Source: Deltaproteobacteria bacterium
GTDB lineage: Bacteria > Desulfobacterota > Desulfobulbia > Desulfobulbales > BM004
Direction: 5' to 3'
Assembly: GCA_019312985.1 (NCBI GenBank)
Contig: JAFDCC010000258.1
Span: 1-6,035, forward strand
Length of the DNA: 6,035 bases
The notes under the pieces are model-generated. The model was not told the origin of the DNA. It did no database searches and saw only the letters and a program-made list of their open reading frames with translations. The position numbers and the translations under genes were made by a program. Numbering within the stretch: the first letter of the stretch is position 1; each line of letters starts with the position of its first letter. Positions 1 through 5,570 of the stretch are shown here, one piece after another.

Positions 1-504
1 ACCGGCTGGGAGGAGAAGCTTTTTTACGACCCGTACATTACCGAGTCGCCCACCATCCGGCAAAGGGTGTTCAAGAACATAAAAATCAGGGGCCTGACGA
101 AGGCGGGCCGGTTCAAGAACCTGATATTTGACGCCTACTCCAGGCTGGTGGAGCATGTGGGGCACTACCGGGAAAATCTTGAGGACATTGAGAGACGGCG
201 GGAGACCATTAACGAAGAGATCAAGCTCTTCTACCGCGAAAACGACATCGGCAATATCATGGGGTTCCTGCGTGCCATGGAGGGAGGAGGCAGCGAGGAG
301 AGCATGATTGTCAGCCCCGATGCCGGTGCGGCCGATACCTTTGAACATAAGATGCGCATCGAGAGCCCGCCGCCCATTGACCCGGAACTGATCACCATAC
401 CGCCCCTGGCGCCCCTGCCGGCCATCAGCAGGGACCTGAAAAAACTGGCCGACAGGGCTTACAGGCTTCACGGCGGAAAATTTCTTGCAGAAATAGCCCG
501 ATGA
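1..504 (+). CDS. Unrecognised charged protein, C-terminal part (5' end outside window)
   Basis: The reading frame is open from the first base (Thr-Gly-Trp-Glu-Glu-Lys...) to a TGA at 502-504, giving 167 residues of a longer protein. A GTG at 67 could serve as a start, but coding-like sequence continues upstream of it with no ribosome site, so I treat the gene as truncated by the window edge. Visible residues 1-50 are mixed and basic. Residues about 60-95 are rich in Glu, Arg, Lys and Leu with few helix breakers, consistent with a long amphipathic helix or short coiled coil. A Gly/Ser/Ala-rich linker follows, then a proline-rich stretch (ESPPPIDPELITIPPLAPLP) and a short basic C-terminal helix. 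There is no signal peptide, membrane segment or catalytic motif in the visible part. I do not recognise the family. The stop overlaps the start of the antiporter gene (ATGA), so the two are almost certainly one transcript with coupled translation. Any link to ion transport is inference from position only. Confidence 0.75.
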   Translation, partial: TGWEEKLFYDPYITESPTIRQRVFKNIKIRGLTKAGRFKNLIFDAYSRLVEHVGHYRENLEDIERRRETINEEIKLFYRENDIGNIMGFLRAMEGGGSEESMIVSPDAGAADTFEHKMRIESPPPIDPELITIPPLAPLPAISRDLKKLADRAYRLHGGKFLAEIAR

Positions 505-1472
505 GTGCGGCACCCAACTATTCTTCCATTCTGGTCTCCTGGCTTGCCCTGGCCGGCGGCCTGCTCCTGCTGACCGGCGGCGGTGAATTCCTCGTTTCCG
601 GCGCGGCAAAGCTCGCCAAGCGCTTTGGTATGAGCACGCTGCTTATCGGCCTCACCGTAGTGGCATTCGGCACATCCATGCCGGAACTTTTTGTGGGGCT
701 CATTGCGCTGGCCCAGGACCACCCTGACATTCTCACCGGTAACGTTGTCGGCAGCAACATCGCCAATATCGGCCTTATCCTCGGCATATGCGCCATGATT
801 AGCCCCCTGCCGGTGAGGTATCGGCACGTCTCCCTGGAACTCTATTTCATGCTCGGGGCGACGATCATGGTGTTCCTGGCCGCCTGGCAGGGCACCTTCC
901 CGAGGCCGCTCGGCCTCCTGTTCGTCGTTTCCCTTGTCCTATATACCCTGCAGAGTTTCAGAAATGCCGCCGGGAAAAACAAGAAAAGGGCGCCGAGAGC
1001 CCCCCCCGCCGCTCCGCAAAGGGCGGAATACCCCTTGCCGCCGGTCATTGCCCTGACTGCCGCCGGTCTGCTCTGCCTGCCCCTGGGCTCCACTTTTTTC
1101 ATCAGGGGCGCCGTGGACATAGCCCGCTATTTTGGCGTCAGTGAGCTCATCATCGGCCTGACTCTTGCAGCTGTCGGCACATCGCTGCCGGAGCTGGCCT
1201 CATGCCTTGCTGCCATCCGCCAGAGGCAGACGCAGATTCTTGCGGGCAACGTAATCGGCAGCAACATTTTCAACCTTCTCATGGTGCTGGGCTTCTGCGG
1301 CATTCTGGCCCCCTACCCCATGTCGCCCGGCCTGCTCTTCAGGGACATTCCCGTGATGTTTTCCTTTTCAGCGGTTCTTGTACCCCTGCTTGCGGTGGAG
1401 CAAGGGCTCCGGCGCCTGCACGGCCTTCTGCTTTTCTTGGCCTATATCGGCTACCTCTTTGTCCTCCGCTAG
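501..1472 (+). CDS. Calcium/sodium antiporter, YrbG/CaxA family (CaCA superfamily)
   Basis: This 323-residue inner-membrane protein should exchange Na+ (or H+/K+) for Ca2+. It shows both signature alpha repeats of the cation/Ca2+ exchanger superfamily. Alpha-1 has GLTVVAFGTSMPEL (residues 50-63) followed by GNVVGSNIANIGLILG (80-95). Alpha-2 has GLTLAAVGTSLPEL (219-232) followed by GNVIGSNIFNLLMVLG (249-264). The inverted halves are joined by a basic, Ala/Pro-rich cytoplasmic loop at about 155-178. The hydrophobic pattern fits about ten membrane helices, and the length is typical of the family. By alignment to the archaeal exchanger NCX_Mj, E62 and E231 match its two ion-binding glutamates and N86 its alpha-1 asparagine, while N255 replaces the alpha-2 aspartate. 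The start ATG at 501 overlaps the upstream stop as ATGA. No good ribosome site precedes it, so translation is probably coupled to the upstream gene. Confidence in family is high; exact ion specificity is not visible. Confidence 0.95.
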   Translation: MSAAPNYSSILVSWLALAGGLLLLTGGGEFLVSGAAKLAKRFGMSTLLIGLTVVAFGTSMPELFVGLIALAQDHPDILTGNVVGSNIANIGLILGICAMISPLPVRYRHVSLELYFMLGATIMVFLAAWQGTFPRPLGLLFVVSLVLYTLQSFRNAAGKNKKRAPRAPPAAPQRAEYPLPPVIALTAAGLLCLPLGSTFFIRGAVDIARYFGVSELIIGLTLAAVGTSLPELASCLAAIRQRQTQILAGNVIGSNIFNLLMVLGFCGILAPYPMSPGLLFRDIPVMFSFSAVLVPLLAVEQGLRRLHGLLLFLAYIGYLFVLR

Positions 1473-1588
1473 CACCGCGCGACTTTTTTTGATCCAGGGG
1501 AGGGCAGCACCTTGATCAGCTTGGATGCGTGCTTATATATTTAATAAGGACACACTTACAGTCCAATTTTCTTCTCCTCCTTATGCAG
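1473..1588. other. Convergent intergenic gap, no gene seen
   Basis: No supported coding sequence lies here. The stretch holds a run of seven T (1484-1490), an imperfect inverted repeat (TGATCCAGG at 1490-1498 against CCTTGATCA at 1510-1518, one mismatch, 11-base loop) and an AT-rich segment around 1533-1547 (TATATATTTAATAA) that resembles a -10 region. The hairpin has its T run on the upstream side, so it is not a textbook intrinsic terminator for the antiporter gene. Confidence 0.5.
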
Positions 1589-1618
1589 AAAGGACAGCCC
1601 CGCAGGGGACTGTCCTTT
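1589..1618. terminator. Bidirectional intrinsic terminator between convergent genes
   Basis: AAAGGACAG (1589-1597) pairs perfectly with CTGTCCTTT (1610-1618). Inside, CCCC (1598-1601) pairs with GGGG (1605-1608), leaving a GCA loop and one bulged A at 1609. On the plus strand the stem ends in TTTTCCTTT. On the minus strand it ends in TTTCTGC. It lies 116 bases past the antiporter stop and 28 bases past the stop of the minus-strand gene, which is where a shared terminator for converging transcripts belongs. The poly-U tract is better for plus-strand transcripts. Confidence 0.85.
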
Positions 1619-1645
1619 TCCTTTACCGGGTATCGCGGCTGCCGT

Positions 1646-3712
1646 TTACCGAAAACGGAACCCTTGGTGCCGTGCCGGGAAAAGCCCCTTTTCCTCGGCC
1701 TGCCAGCTGTCTTTGGCCGCGGTCCTGTTGAATTTTCGGGGAACGCTCCGGGCATGGCTCTTTGCCGGGGCTTCTCCTGCCTGCCTGGTTTCTCGTTTGC
1801 GCCCCGGACTGTTTTGGCGCGATTCAGCCCGTCCGCTGCTCCCCGGCTCTTTTTTTCCGGTAAGCTCCTGCCGCTCCTGCTTCACCTGCTGCCGGGGGGC
1901 AGGGTTGCCCTGCCGCTGCTTTCCGGTTTCCGGCCGCCTCTGTTCTGCGGCGAAAGCCTTTTTCCTTTGGAACGTCTGGCTTCTGACAGCGGCCTCCACT
2001 TTACCCTGCCGTGTCTTGCGGGCCTGCTGTCTGCTGTCTTCGGCCTCGGTCCTGTTGAATTTTCGGGGAACGTTCCGGGCATGGCTTTTTGTCTGGGTTT
2101 TTCCTGTCTGCCGGGCTTCACGTTTGCTCTCCAGGCTGTTTTGGCGCGATTCAACCCGTGCCAGGCGCTCTCTTTTCGGAGCCGACTGTTGTCTTTTCAG
2201 CGCCGTGGTCTGCGTGCCGGCCTGTGACGGTCTGATACTGAAGGAAGGCCGCTCCCGGTGCTTTGCGGTTTCCTTGAAACGGGGGTGCTTCTTTTCCCTG
2301 TTTGCCTGCCGCAACAGGGAGGTGGCCCCCTTTTTCCCGACAACCGGGCCTCGCTCTTTCCGGTGCTGCCCGACCCTTTTATCTGCTTTGCGCGCCTGGA
2401 GCTTCTGTGTTTCATGCGCTTGGTGCTTCGCCTGTTTTGTCCAGGCCACCCCCTTGTAATTTTTAATAATTCCCCTTTTGTCAACACTCCTGATCCTTGT
2501 GGCCCTGTACCGGTTCAGCCGGTCTGCCCGCTTCGGGTGCAGGTGTTTCCGGGGGATTATAACAGCATGGTCAATGTGATGGTGGCTTGCCAGGTTTACA
2601 TTGAGACTGAAGCCGGCACGGTGCGTTATTGCCCGGCTCCTCGGCCCCCACCGGCGCGGGCCGTAATACACCTCCCACGGTGCCAGGGGGATCCAGCCGA
2701 CATGACTGCTGTGGGCTATCCAGCGGACCCGGCCCGGATGCCAGTATGGCCTGAATCTTTTGCCGAATGTTATGTGAAGCCCGCTAACGGTAATGCCGGG
2801 AACAAGGGCCACATGCACATAGGGCGTCCACATCCAGGCGCCCTGAAGATGGAGCCAGTGTCCGTGGTGATGGGTTACCCAGCCCCAGGGATTATGGTCG
2901 ATCCAGACGTCGACACCCTGCCAGTCATGCCAGAAACCCGTGGTGTATGGTCCCCAGCCGACCTCGACATGGTGCGGCCGCCAGGCCCAGTAATAGTAGC
3001 CGCGATAGTAGACCCTCTGCCAGCTCCCATAGGGTTCCAGGGTATAGGCATATTCCTGCATGGTTTCCGGGAGGTGGTCGGATGAAACAAGCCTGTTTTC
3101 GGACCAGCGCCCTTCCCGTACCGCACACCAGTCGTCCCAGTTGCGGTCAATGGGGCCGTTTGCCGCGACGATGGCATCTGCCGATATTTCCAGGGTCGTT
3201 CCGGCGGAAATGACCTCAACAGTCTCGGCGTCCCCGGATTCGGCCTGGAAGGTGGCGCTGCCCGACAGGGTAGCGACAGCAGTCGTCGTGCTGTCGGCCA
3301 GCACGTCAGCCGCGCTTTCCGGCCCAAGGGTCATGGTGCCCATGCCGGTTTCCACCACGACGCTGCCCTCTTCGCTGCCGTTATAAAAGCGCGCCAGACC
3401 CTCATCCAGGGAGAAAACGGCCCCAGCCTCCACCAGGTCGACGATCTCCATTGTCGCGTTTTTGTCGAGCCGCACCGTTACCCCGTTGGGAAAGAGGATT
3501 TCCGCCCTGGAGGCCGTATCCGTTTTCAGGGTATCCAGGGTCCCTGCCGGGGCCTCTGCAAAGGTCTCGACCCAGCTTTGGTCAACGTCCATGTAGCGGA
3601 AGATCCTGCCTTCCACATGGCCGACCCGGCCGACGATAATCGCCCCGAGTGCAGCAGAGGCAAACCATACTGCGAAAAACACCACCAGGAGAAAAATGAC
3701 ATGTTTTTTCAT
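1646..3712 (-). CDS. Exported FecR-like/DUF6600 protein with long basic repetitive tail
   Basis: This 688-residue protein starts with a Sec signal peptide (MKKHVIFLLVVFFAVWFASA, cleavage likely after ALG-A near residue 23), so it should be periplasmic or surface-located. Residues about 28-175 look like a FecR-type beta domain (GRVGHVEGRI, LFPNGVTVRLDKNATMEI) of the kind found in non-TonB secreted proteins. Residues about 217-350 are rich in Trp, Tyr and His (LEPYGSWQRV, HNPWGWVTHHHGHW, GAWMWTPY, VGWIPLAPWE), the pattern of DUF6600. From about 385 to the end the chain is Lys/Arg/Gln-rich, low in hydrophobics, and probably disordered. It contains two copies of a roughly 42-residue unit at 519-560 and 628-669. 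AAGGTG at 3718-3723 (minus strand) sits 5 bases before the ATG. The gene stands alone, convergent with the antiporter gene and divergent from the next. Function is not known: the domains suggest envelope binding, and the basic tail may bind an anionic polymer (inference). Other reading frames over the tail are open on both strands because of its composition. Confidence 0.88.
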   Translation of the reverse strand: MKKHVIFLLVVFFAVWFASAALGAIIVGRVGHVEGRIFRYMDVDQSWVETFAEAPAGTLDTLKTDTASRAEILFPNGVTVRLDKNATMEIVDLVEAGAVFSLDEGLARFYNGSEEGSVVVETGMGTMTLGPESAADVLADSTTTAVATLSGSATFQAESGDAETVEVISAGTTLEISADAIVAANGPIDRNWDDWCAVREGRWSENRLVSSDHLPETMQEYAYTLEPYGSWQRVYYRGYYYWAWRPHHVEVGWGPYTTGFWHDWQGVDVWIDHNPWGWVTHHHGHWLHLQGAWMWTPYVHVALVPGITVSGLHITFGKRFRPYWHPGRVRWIAHSSHVGWIPLAPWEVYYGPRRWGPRSRAITHRAGFSLNVNLASHHHIDHAVIIPRKHLHPKRADRLNRYRATRIRSVDKRGIIKNYKGVAWTKQAKHQAHETQKLQARKADKRVGQHRKERGPVVGKKGATSLLRQANREKKHPRFKETAKHRERPSFSIRPSQAGTQTTALKRQQSAPKRERLARVESRQNSLESKREARQTGKTQTKSHARNVPRKFNRTEAEDSRQQARKTRQGKVEAAVRSQTFQRKKAFAAEQRRPETGKQRQGNPAPRQQVKQERQELTGKKEPGSSGRAESRQNSPGRKRETRQAGEAPAKSHARSVPRKFNRTAAKDSWQAEEKGLFPARHQGFRFR
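1707..1831 (-). repeat. Internal 125-bp coding repeat, copy 2 (C-terminal)
   Basis: This copy aligns without gaps to 2034-2158, with 17 differences in 125 bases by hand count (about 86% identity). It encodes residues 628-669 of the FecR/DUF6600 protein. The period is 327 bases, so the frame is kept. The best conserved part encodes KSHAR-S-VPRKFNRT. Confidence 0.9.
2034..2158 (-). repeat. Internal 125-bp coding repeat, copy 1
   Basis: First copy in coding order, encoding residues 519-560 of the FecR/DUF6600 protein, with the core KSHAR-N-VPRKFNRT. It matches 1707-1831 without gaps. The 67-residue spacer between the copies shows only weak Lys/Arg/Gln-rich similarity to the sequence before copy 1, so the duplication seems limited to this block or the rest has drifted. 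Confidence 0.9.
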
Positions 3713-3985
3713 GACAGCACCTTTTAAACTGTTTTGTCTGATTTGCCTGCTCTTTACCCTGTAAGACCGTTGCCGCCCCTGTTTTGTTTACACCGTAGGG
3801 GAAAAATCGATGAACCGGCCATAGACATCACCCTATGTGGACGGGATGTCGGGTCATGCGGCGCCCCCTTAGCCTCGAAACTTGCCCCCTTGAAACCTTT
3901 CCCCTTGCCCCCTTTTCCCTTATCTGCCATATTTCATGGTGCTGTTTAAGACAATTATTCGCGGCACAGCTGATAAGGAATTTTC
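3713..3985. promoter_or_regulatory. Divergent intergenic region with short direct repeats
   Basis: This 273-bp gap separates two divergent genes and should hold both promoters, but I see no convincing -35/-10 pair on either strand. It holds CTGTTTTGT twice (3729-3737 and 3779-3787), GCCCCCTT three times (3863-3870, 3884-3891, 3907-3914; spacings 21 and 23) within a pyrimidine-rich tract, and a short inverted repeat CATAG/CTATG (3820-3824, 3833-3837). Small open frames here lack ribosome sites and family resemblance. AAGGA at 3975-3979 is the ribosome site of the plus-strand gene. Confidence 0.5.
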
Positions 3986-4417
3986 ATGCCCCATGTCTTC
4001 ACATACGGATCGCTGATGTTCGAGCCTGTCTGGTCCAGGGTTGTTGCCGGCCGCTATGACAGGCGTGACGCGGTTCTGCAGGGGTACGAAAGAAAAGGGG
4101 TGCGGGGGGAGGTGTATCCTGTCGCGGTTCCCGGCGCAGCCGAATCCCGGGTCCGCGGCATAGTCTACCTGGGTGTCTCGGAGGACGACCTGGACCGGCT
4201 CGACCGCTTTGAAGGAGAGAGCTACTATCGGAGGACAGAGCAGGTTGCTGCCGGCAAAATCGCCCTGACGGCCGAGGTGTACGTCCTGAAAGAGGAGTAC
4301 TATGGCGTAATATCCCCGCAGGAGTGGGATCGGGAAGCATTCCGCACTTCGGGTATCCGTACCTTTCTGCGTGTCTTTATGGACGAACTCGGGCCGGGGG
4401 ATCATGAAAAGCACTAG
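3986..4417 (+). CDS. Gamma-glutamylcyclotransferase-like (AIG2/GGCT fold) protein
   Basis: This 143-residue cytoplasmic protein belongs to the AIG2-like/gamma-glutamylcyclotransferase superfamily. The family hallmark YGSL is at residues 7-10 right after the N-terminal strand (VFTYGSLMF). The conserved acidic segment LDRLDRFEGESYYRR follows at about 69-83, where E76 is the likely catalytic glutamate. Length is usual for the single-domain bacterial members. Characterised relatives cyclise gamma-glutamyl groups to release 5-oxoproline, for example from gamma-glutamyl amino acids, amines or glutathione; the substrate here cannot be told from sequence. The ATG at 3986 has AAGGA at 3975-3979, a good spacing. 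The next gene (tpx) starts 97 bases downstream on the same strand. Shared transcription is possible, but a weak hairpin lies between them. Confidence 0.9.
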   Translation: MPHVFTYGSLMFEPVWSRVVAGRYDRRDAVLQGYERKGVRGEVYPVAVPGAAESRVRGIVYLGVSEDDLDRLDRFEGESYYRRTEQVAAGKIALTAEVYVLKEEYYGVISPQEWDREAFRTSGIRTFLRVFMDELGPGDHEKH

Positions 4418-4430
4418 AGGGTGCAGCACG

Positions 4431-4450
4431 TGCCATCTGTTTGGCATTTT
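4431..4450 (+). terminator. Weak hairpin with T run after the cyclotransferase gene
   Basis: TGCCA (4431-4435) and TGGCA (4442-4446) form a 5-bp stem with a 6-base loop, followed by TTTT. It starts 14 bases past the stop codon. The stem is short for an intrinsic terminator. It could instead be a dyad operator in front of tpx, since TGCCA-N6-TGGCA is symmetrical. Confidence 0.25.
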
Positions 4451-4503
4451 CCCCTCTGCCTGGTAAGGTTGGAACAAAACTCCGCTGTTTGACATAATGC
4501 AAC

Positions 4504-4509
4504 GGGAGG
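4504..4509 (+). promoter_or_regulatory. Ribosome binding site that fixes the tpx start at 4515
   Basis: GGGAGG lies 5 bases before the ATG at 4515. An in-frame ATG at 4497 would be seven bases upstream of this site, with no ribosome site of its own. Using it would add MQREGN, which comes from translating the Shine-Dalgarno itself and is not part of the usual Tpx N-terminus. Confidence 0.85.
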
Positions 4510-4514
4510 GAAAT

Positions 4515-5027
4515 ATGGCCGAGATCATTCTGCAGGGTGCTACGGCCCGGACAATTGGAGACCTGCCCCCTGTCGGCCTGGCGGCTCCTTATTTCAGGCT
4601 CGTGCGGACGGATTTTACCGAAACGGGGCTTCAGGACTTTGCCGGAAAAAATATTGTTCTGAATATTTTTCTGAGCCTTGACACTTCGGTCTGCGCCGCC
4701 TCGGTCCGGCGCTTTAACATGGAGGGCAGCGAGTCGCCCAACACGGTCGTCCTCTGCATTTCAGCGGACCTTCCCTTTGCCCACAAGCGTTTCTGCGAGG
4801 CAGAGGGGCTCAACAATGTAATCCCGCTGTCGGTTTTCCGCTCCCCTGAGTTCGGCCGGGATTATGGCGTTACCTTTGCAAGCGGCCCCCTCACCGGTCT
4901 GCTGTCACGGGCCGTTGTCATCATTGATCGCGATGGGAAAATCGCCTACACAGAGCACGTTGCCGAACTCGGCCGGGAGCCGGATTACGATGGTGCCCTG
5001 CTTGCCCTGTCGAAGCTTACCGGCTGA
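4515..5027 (+). CDS. tpx: Thiol peroxidase Tpx (atypical 2-Cys peroxiredoxin)
   Basis: This 170-residue protein reduces hydrogen peroxide and alkyl hydroperoxides using electrons from thioredoxin. The peroxidatic cysteine is C60 in SLDTSVCAASVRRFN, the diagnostic Tpx motif with the Thr (T57) and downstream Arg (R65/R66) of the active site. The resolving cysteine C94 lies in CISADLPFAHKRFCEAEG, close to the C61/C95 pair of E. coli Tpx (168 residues). A third cysteine is C81. The N-terminal strand pair and the C-terminal RAVVIIDRDGKIAYTEHV segment complete the thioredoxin-like fold. There is no signal peptide in this form; Tpx is cytoplasmic or periplasmic in different bacteria. The start at 4515 is chosen from the GGGAGG site. 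Two small genes follow at 23-bp and 3-bp gaps, so they are probably in one operon with tpx. Confidence 0.97.
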   Translation: MAEIILQGATARTIGDLPPVGLAAPYFRLVRTDFTETGLQDFAGKNIVLNIFLSLDTSVCAASVRRFNMEGSESPNTVVLCISADLPFAHKRFCEAEGLNNVIPLSVFRSPEFGRDYGVTFASGPLTGLLSRAVVIIDRDGKIAYTEHVAELGREPDYDGALLALSKLTG

Positions 5028-5050
5028 TCACGCCGAACAGGAGGAAAGAC

Positions 5051-5272
5051 ATGCCGAAGGTGCTGGAAATAAGCAAATCGGACCTGGCCGGGGCAAGGGA
5101 TACCGGCAACAGGGAATACCTGGAGTCGACCTTCAGAAAGGCGGAGGACGTTATCAGGGACGGCGGCTCCGTTTACCTCATGCAGGTTTTTTCAGAAGTT
5201 TCCAGGGAGGTTGCCGATATCATCGACACCCTTCAGAAGCTCGATGACGTGAAAACTTTTTACCTGTGTTGA
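5051..5272 (+). CDS. Small hypothetical protein (73 aa) downstream of tpx
   Basis: A perfect AGGAGG (5039-5044) sits 6 bases before this ATG, 23 bases after the tpx stop, so the gene is well supported despite its size. The 73-residue product is acidic and largely helical in appearance: residues 20-36 (NREYLESTFRKAEDVIR) and 46-66 (VFSEVSREVADIIDTL...) look amphipathic, separated by GGSVYLM. It ends in FYLC, so its only cysteine is the last residue. No signal peptide or membrane segment is visible. I do not recognise the family. The spacing implies co-transcription with tpx, which makes a role linked to thiol or peroxide metabolism plausible but unproven. Its TGA stop is followed after one codon by the in-frame ATG of the next gene. 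Confidence 0.82.
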   Translation: MPKVLEISKSDLAGARDTGNREYLESTFRKAEDVIRDGGSVYLMQVFSEVSREVADIIDTLQKLDDVKTFYLC

Positions 5273-5275
5273 GCC

Positions 5276-5461
5276 ATGACGTTTTCCTGCAAGAATTTTG
5301 ATTTCAACACGGAAAACTGCATAAAGCTGCAAACCGACTGTGTTCCGGGCAGACCGGGCTGTGTTCTCATCGGCAAGGTAAAGTTCAGCGAGAATATTGA
5401 AGAAAAGCTCAAGGAGCTCGAGGCCCGGAGAAAGACAAGAAAAAAGAGAGTGCGCCGCTGA
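5276..5461 (+). CDS. Small four-cysteine protein with basic C-terminal tail (61 aa)
   Basis: The 61-residue product has cysteines at 5, 15, 22 and 29 (pattern C-X9-C-X6-C-X6-C) in the first half, including CVPGRPGC. The second half is a Lys/Arg/Glu-rich helix ending in RRKTRKKRVRR. Four spaced cysteines suggest a small metal or Fe-S site, or a disulfide-bonded knot (inference); without a signal peptide, metal binding is the likelier of the two. The ATG follows the upstream stop as TGA-GCC-ATG, in the same frame. No ribosome site precedes it, so it is probably translated by termination and re-initiation. A read-through fusion is the alternative. I believe small proteins of this style occur in Desulfuromonadota, but I cannot name a family. 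Confidence 0.7.
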   Translation: MTFSCKNFDFNTENCIKLQTDCVPGRPGCVLIGKVKFSENIEEKLKELEARRKTRKKRVRR

Positions 5462-5552
5462 TTGCCGGCCGAGCCATCGCCGCCGCACAATGGCGGCCCC
5501 CCTGTCCGCTGCCCCCCCACCCGTTGCCGCGCCGGCCAACAGTCCTTCCTGA

Positions 5553-5570
5553 CATGCGATTCATGCGATT
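5553..5570 (+). repeat. Perfect tandem 9-bp repeat (CATGCGATT x2)
   Basis: CATGCGATT occurs at 5553-5561 and again at 5562-5570 with no gap. A second short direct repeat, TTCTGC, follows at 5570-5575 and 5581-5586, flanking TTGAC. The position upstream of the AT-rich box at 5609 would suit an activator or repressor site for the CBS gene, but a chance slippage duplication is equally possible. Confidence 0.6.

Noticed and set aside
1529..3085. Long plus-strand open frames (232, 248 and 275 codons) opposite the minus-strand gene
   Set aside because: They are antisense to a protein with a clear signal peptide and domains. They lack ribosome sites, and their Cys/Leu/Phe/Pro-rich translations follow from the complement of a Lys/Arg/Gln-rich coding sequence.
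3734..4059. Small plus-strand open frames in the divergent gap
   Set aside because: No ribosome sites or recognisable protein features are present, and one overlaps the start of the cyclotransferase gene in another frame.
4441..4460. Sigma-54 type promoter (TTGGCA ... TGC) before tpx
   Set aside because: The GG and GC elements are 15 bases apart instead of the required 12.
4469..4498. Sigma-70 type promoter TTGGAA-N18-CATAAT before tpx
   Set aside because: The -35 matches only 4 of 6 positions, and initiation would fall at about 4505, inside the ribosome binding site.
4497..4514. Upstream in-frame ATG as the tpx start
   Set aside because: It has no ribosome site, and the extra residues come from translating the GGGAGG site that serves the ATG at 4515.
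5479..5497. Hairpin after the Cys-rich gene as an intrinsic terminator
   Set aside because: The 6-bp GC stem is followed by a C run, not a T run, on the plus strand.
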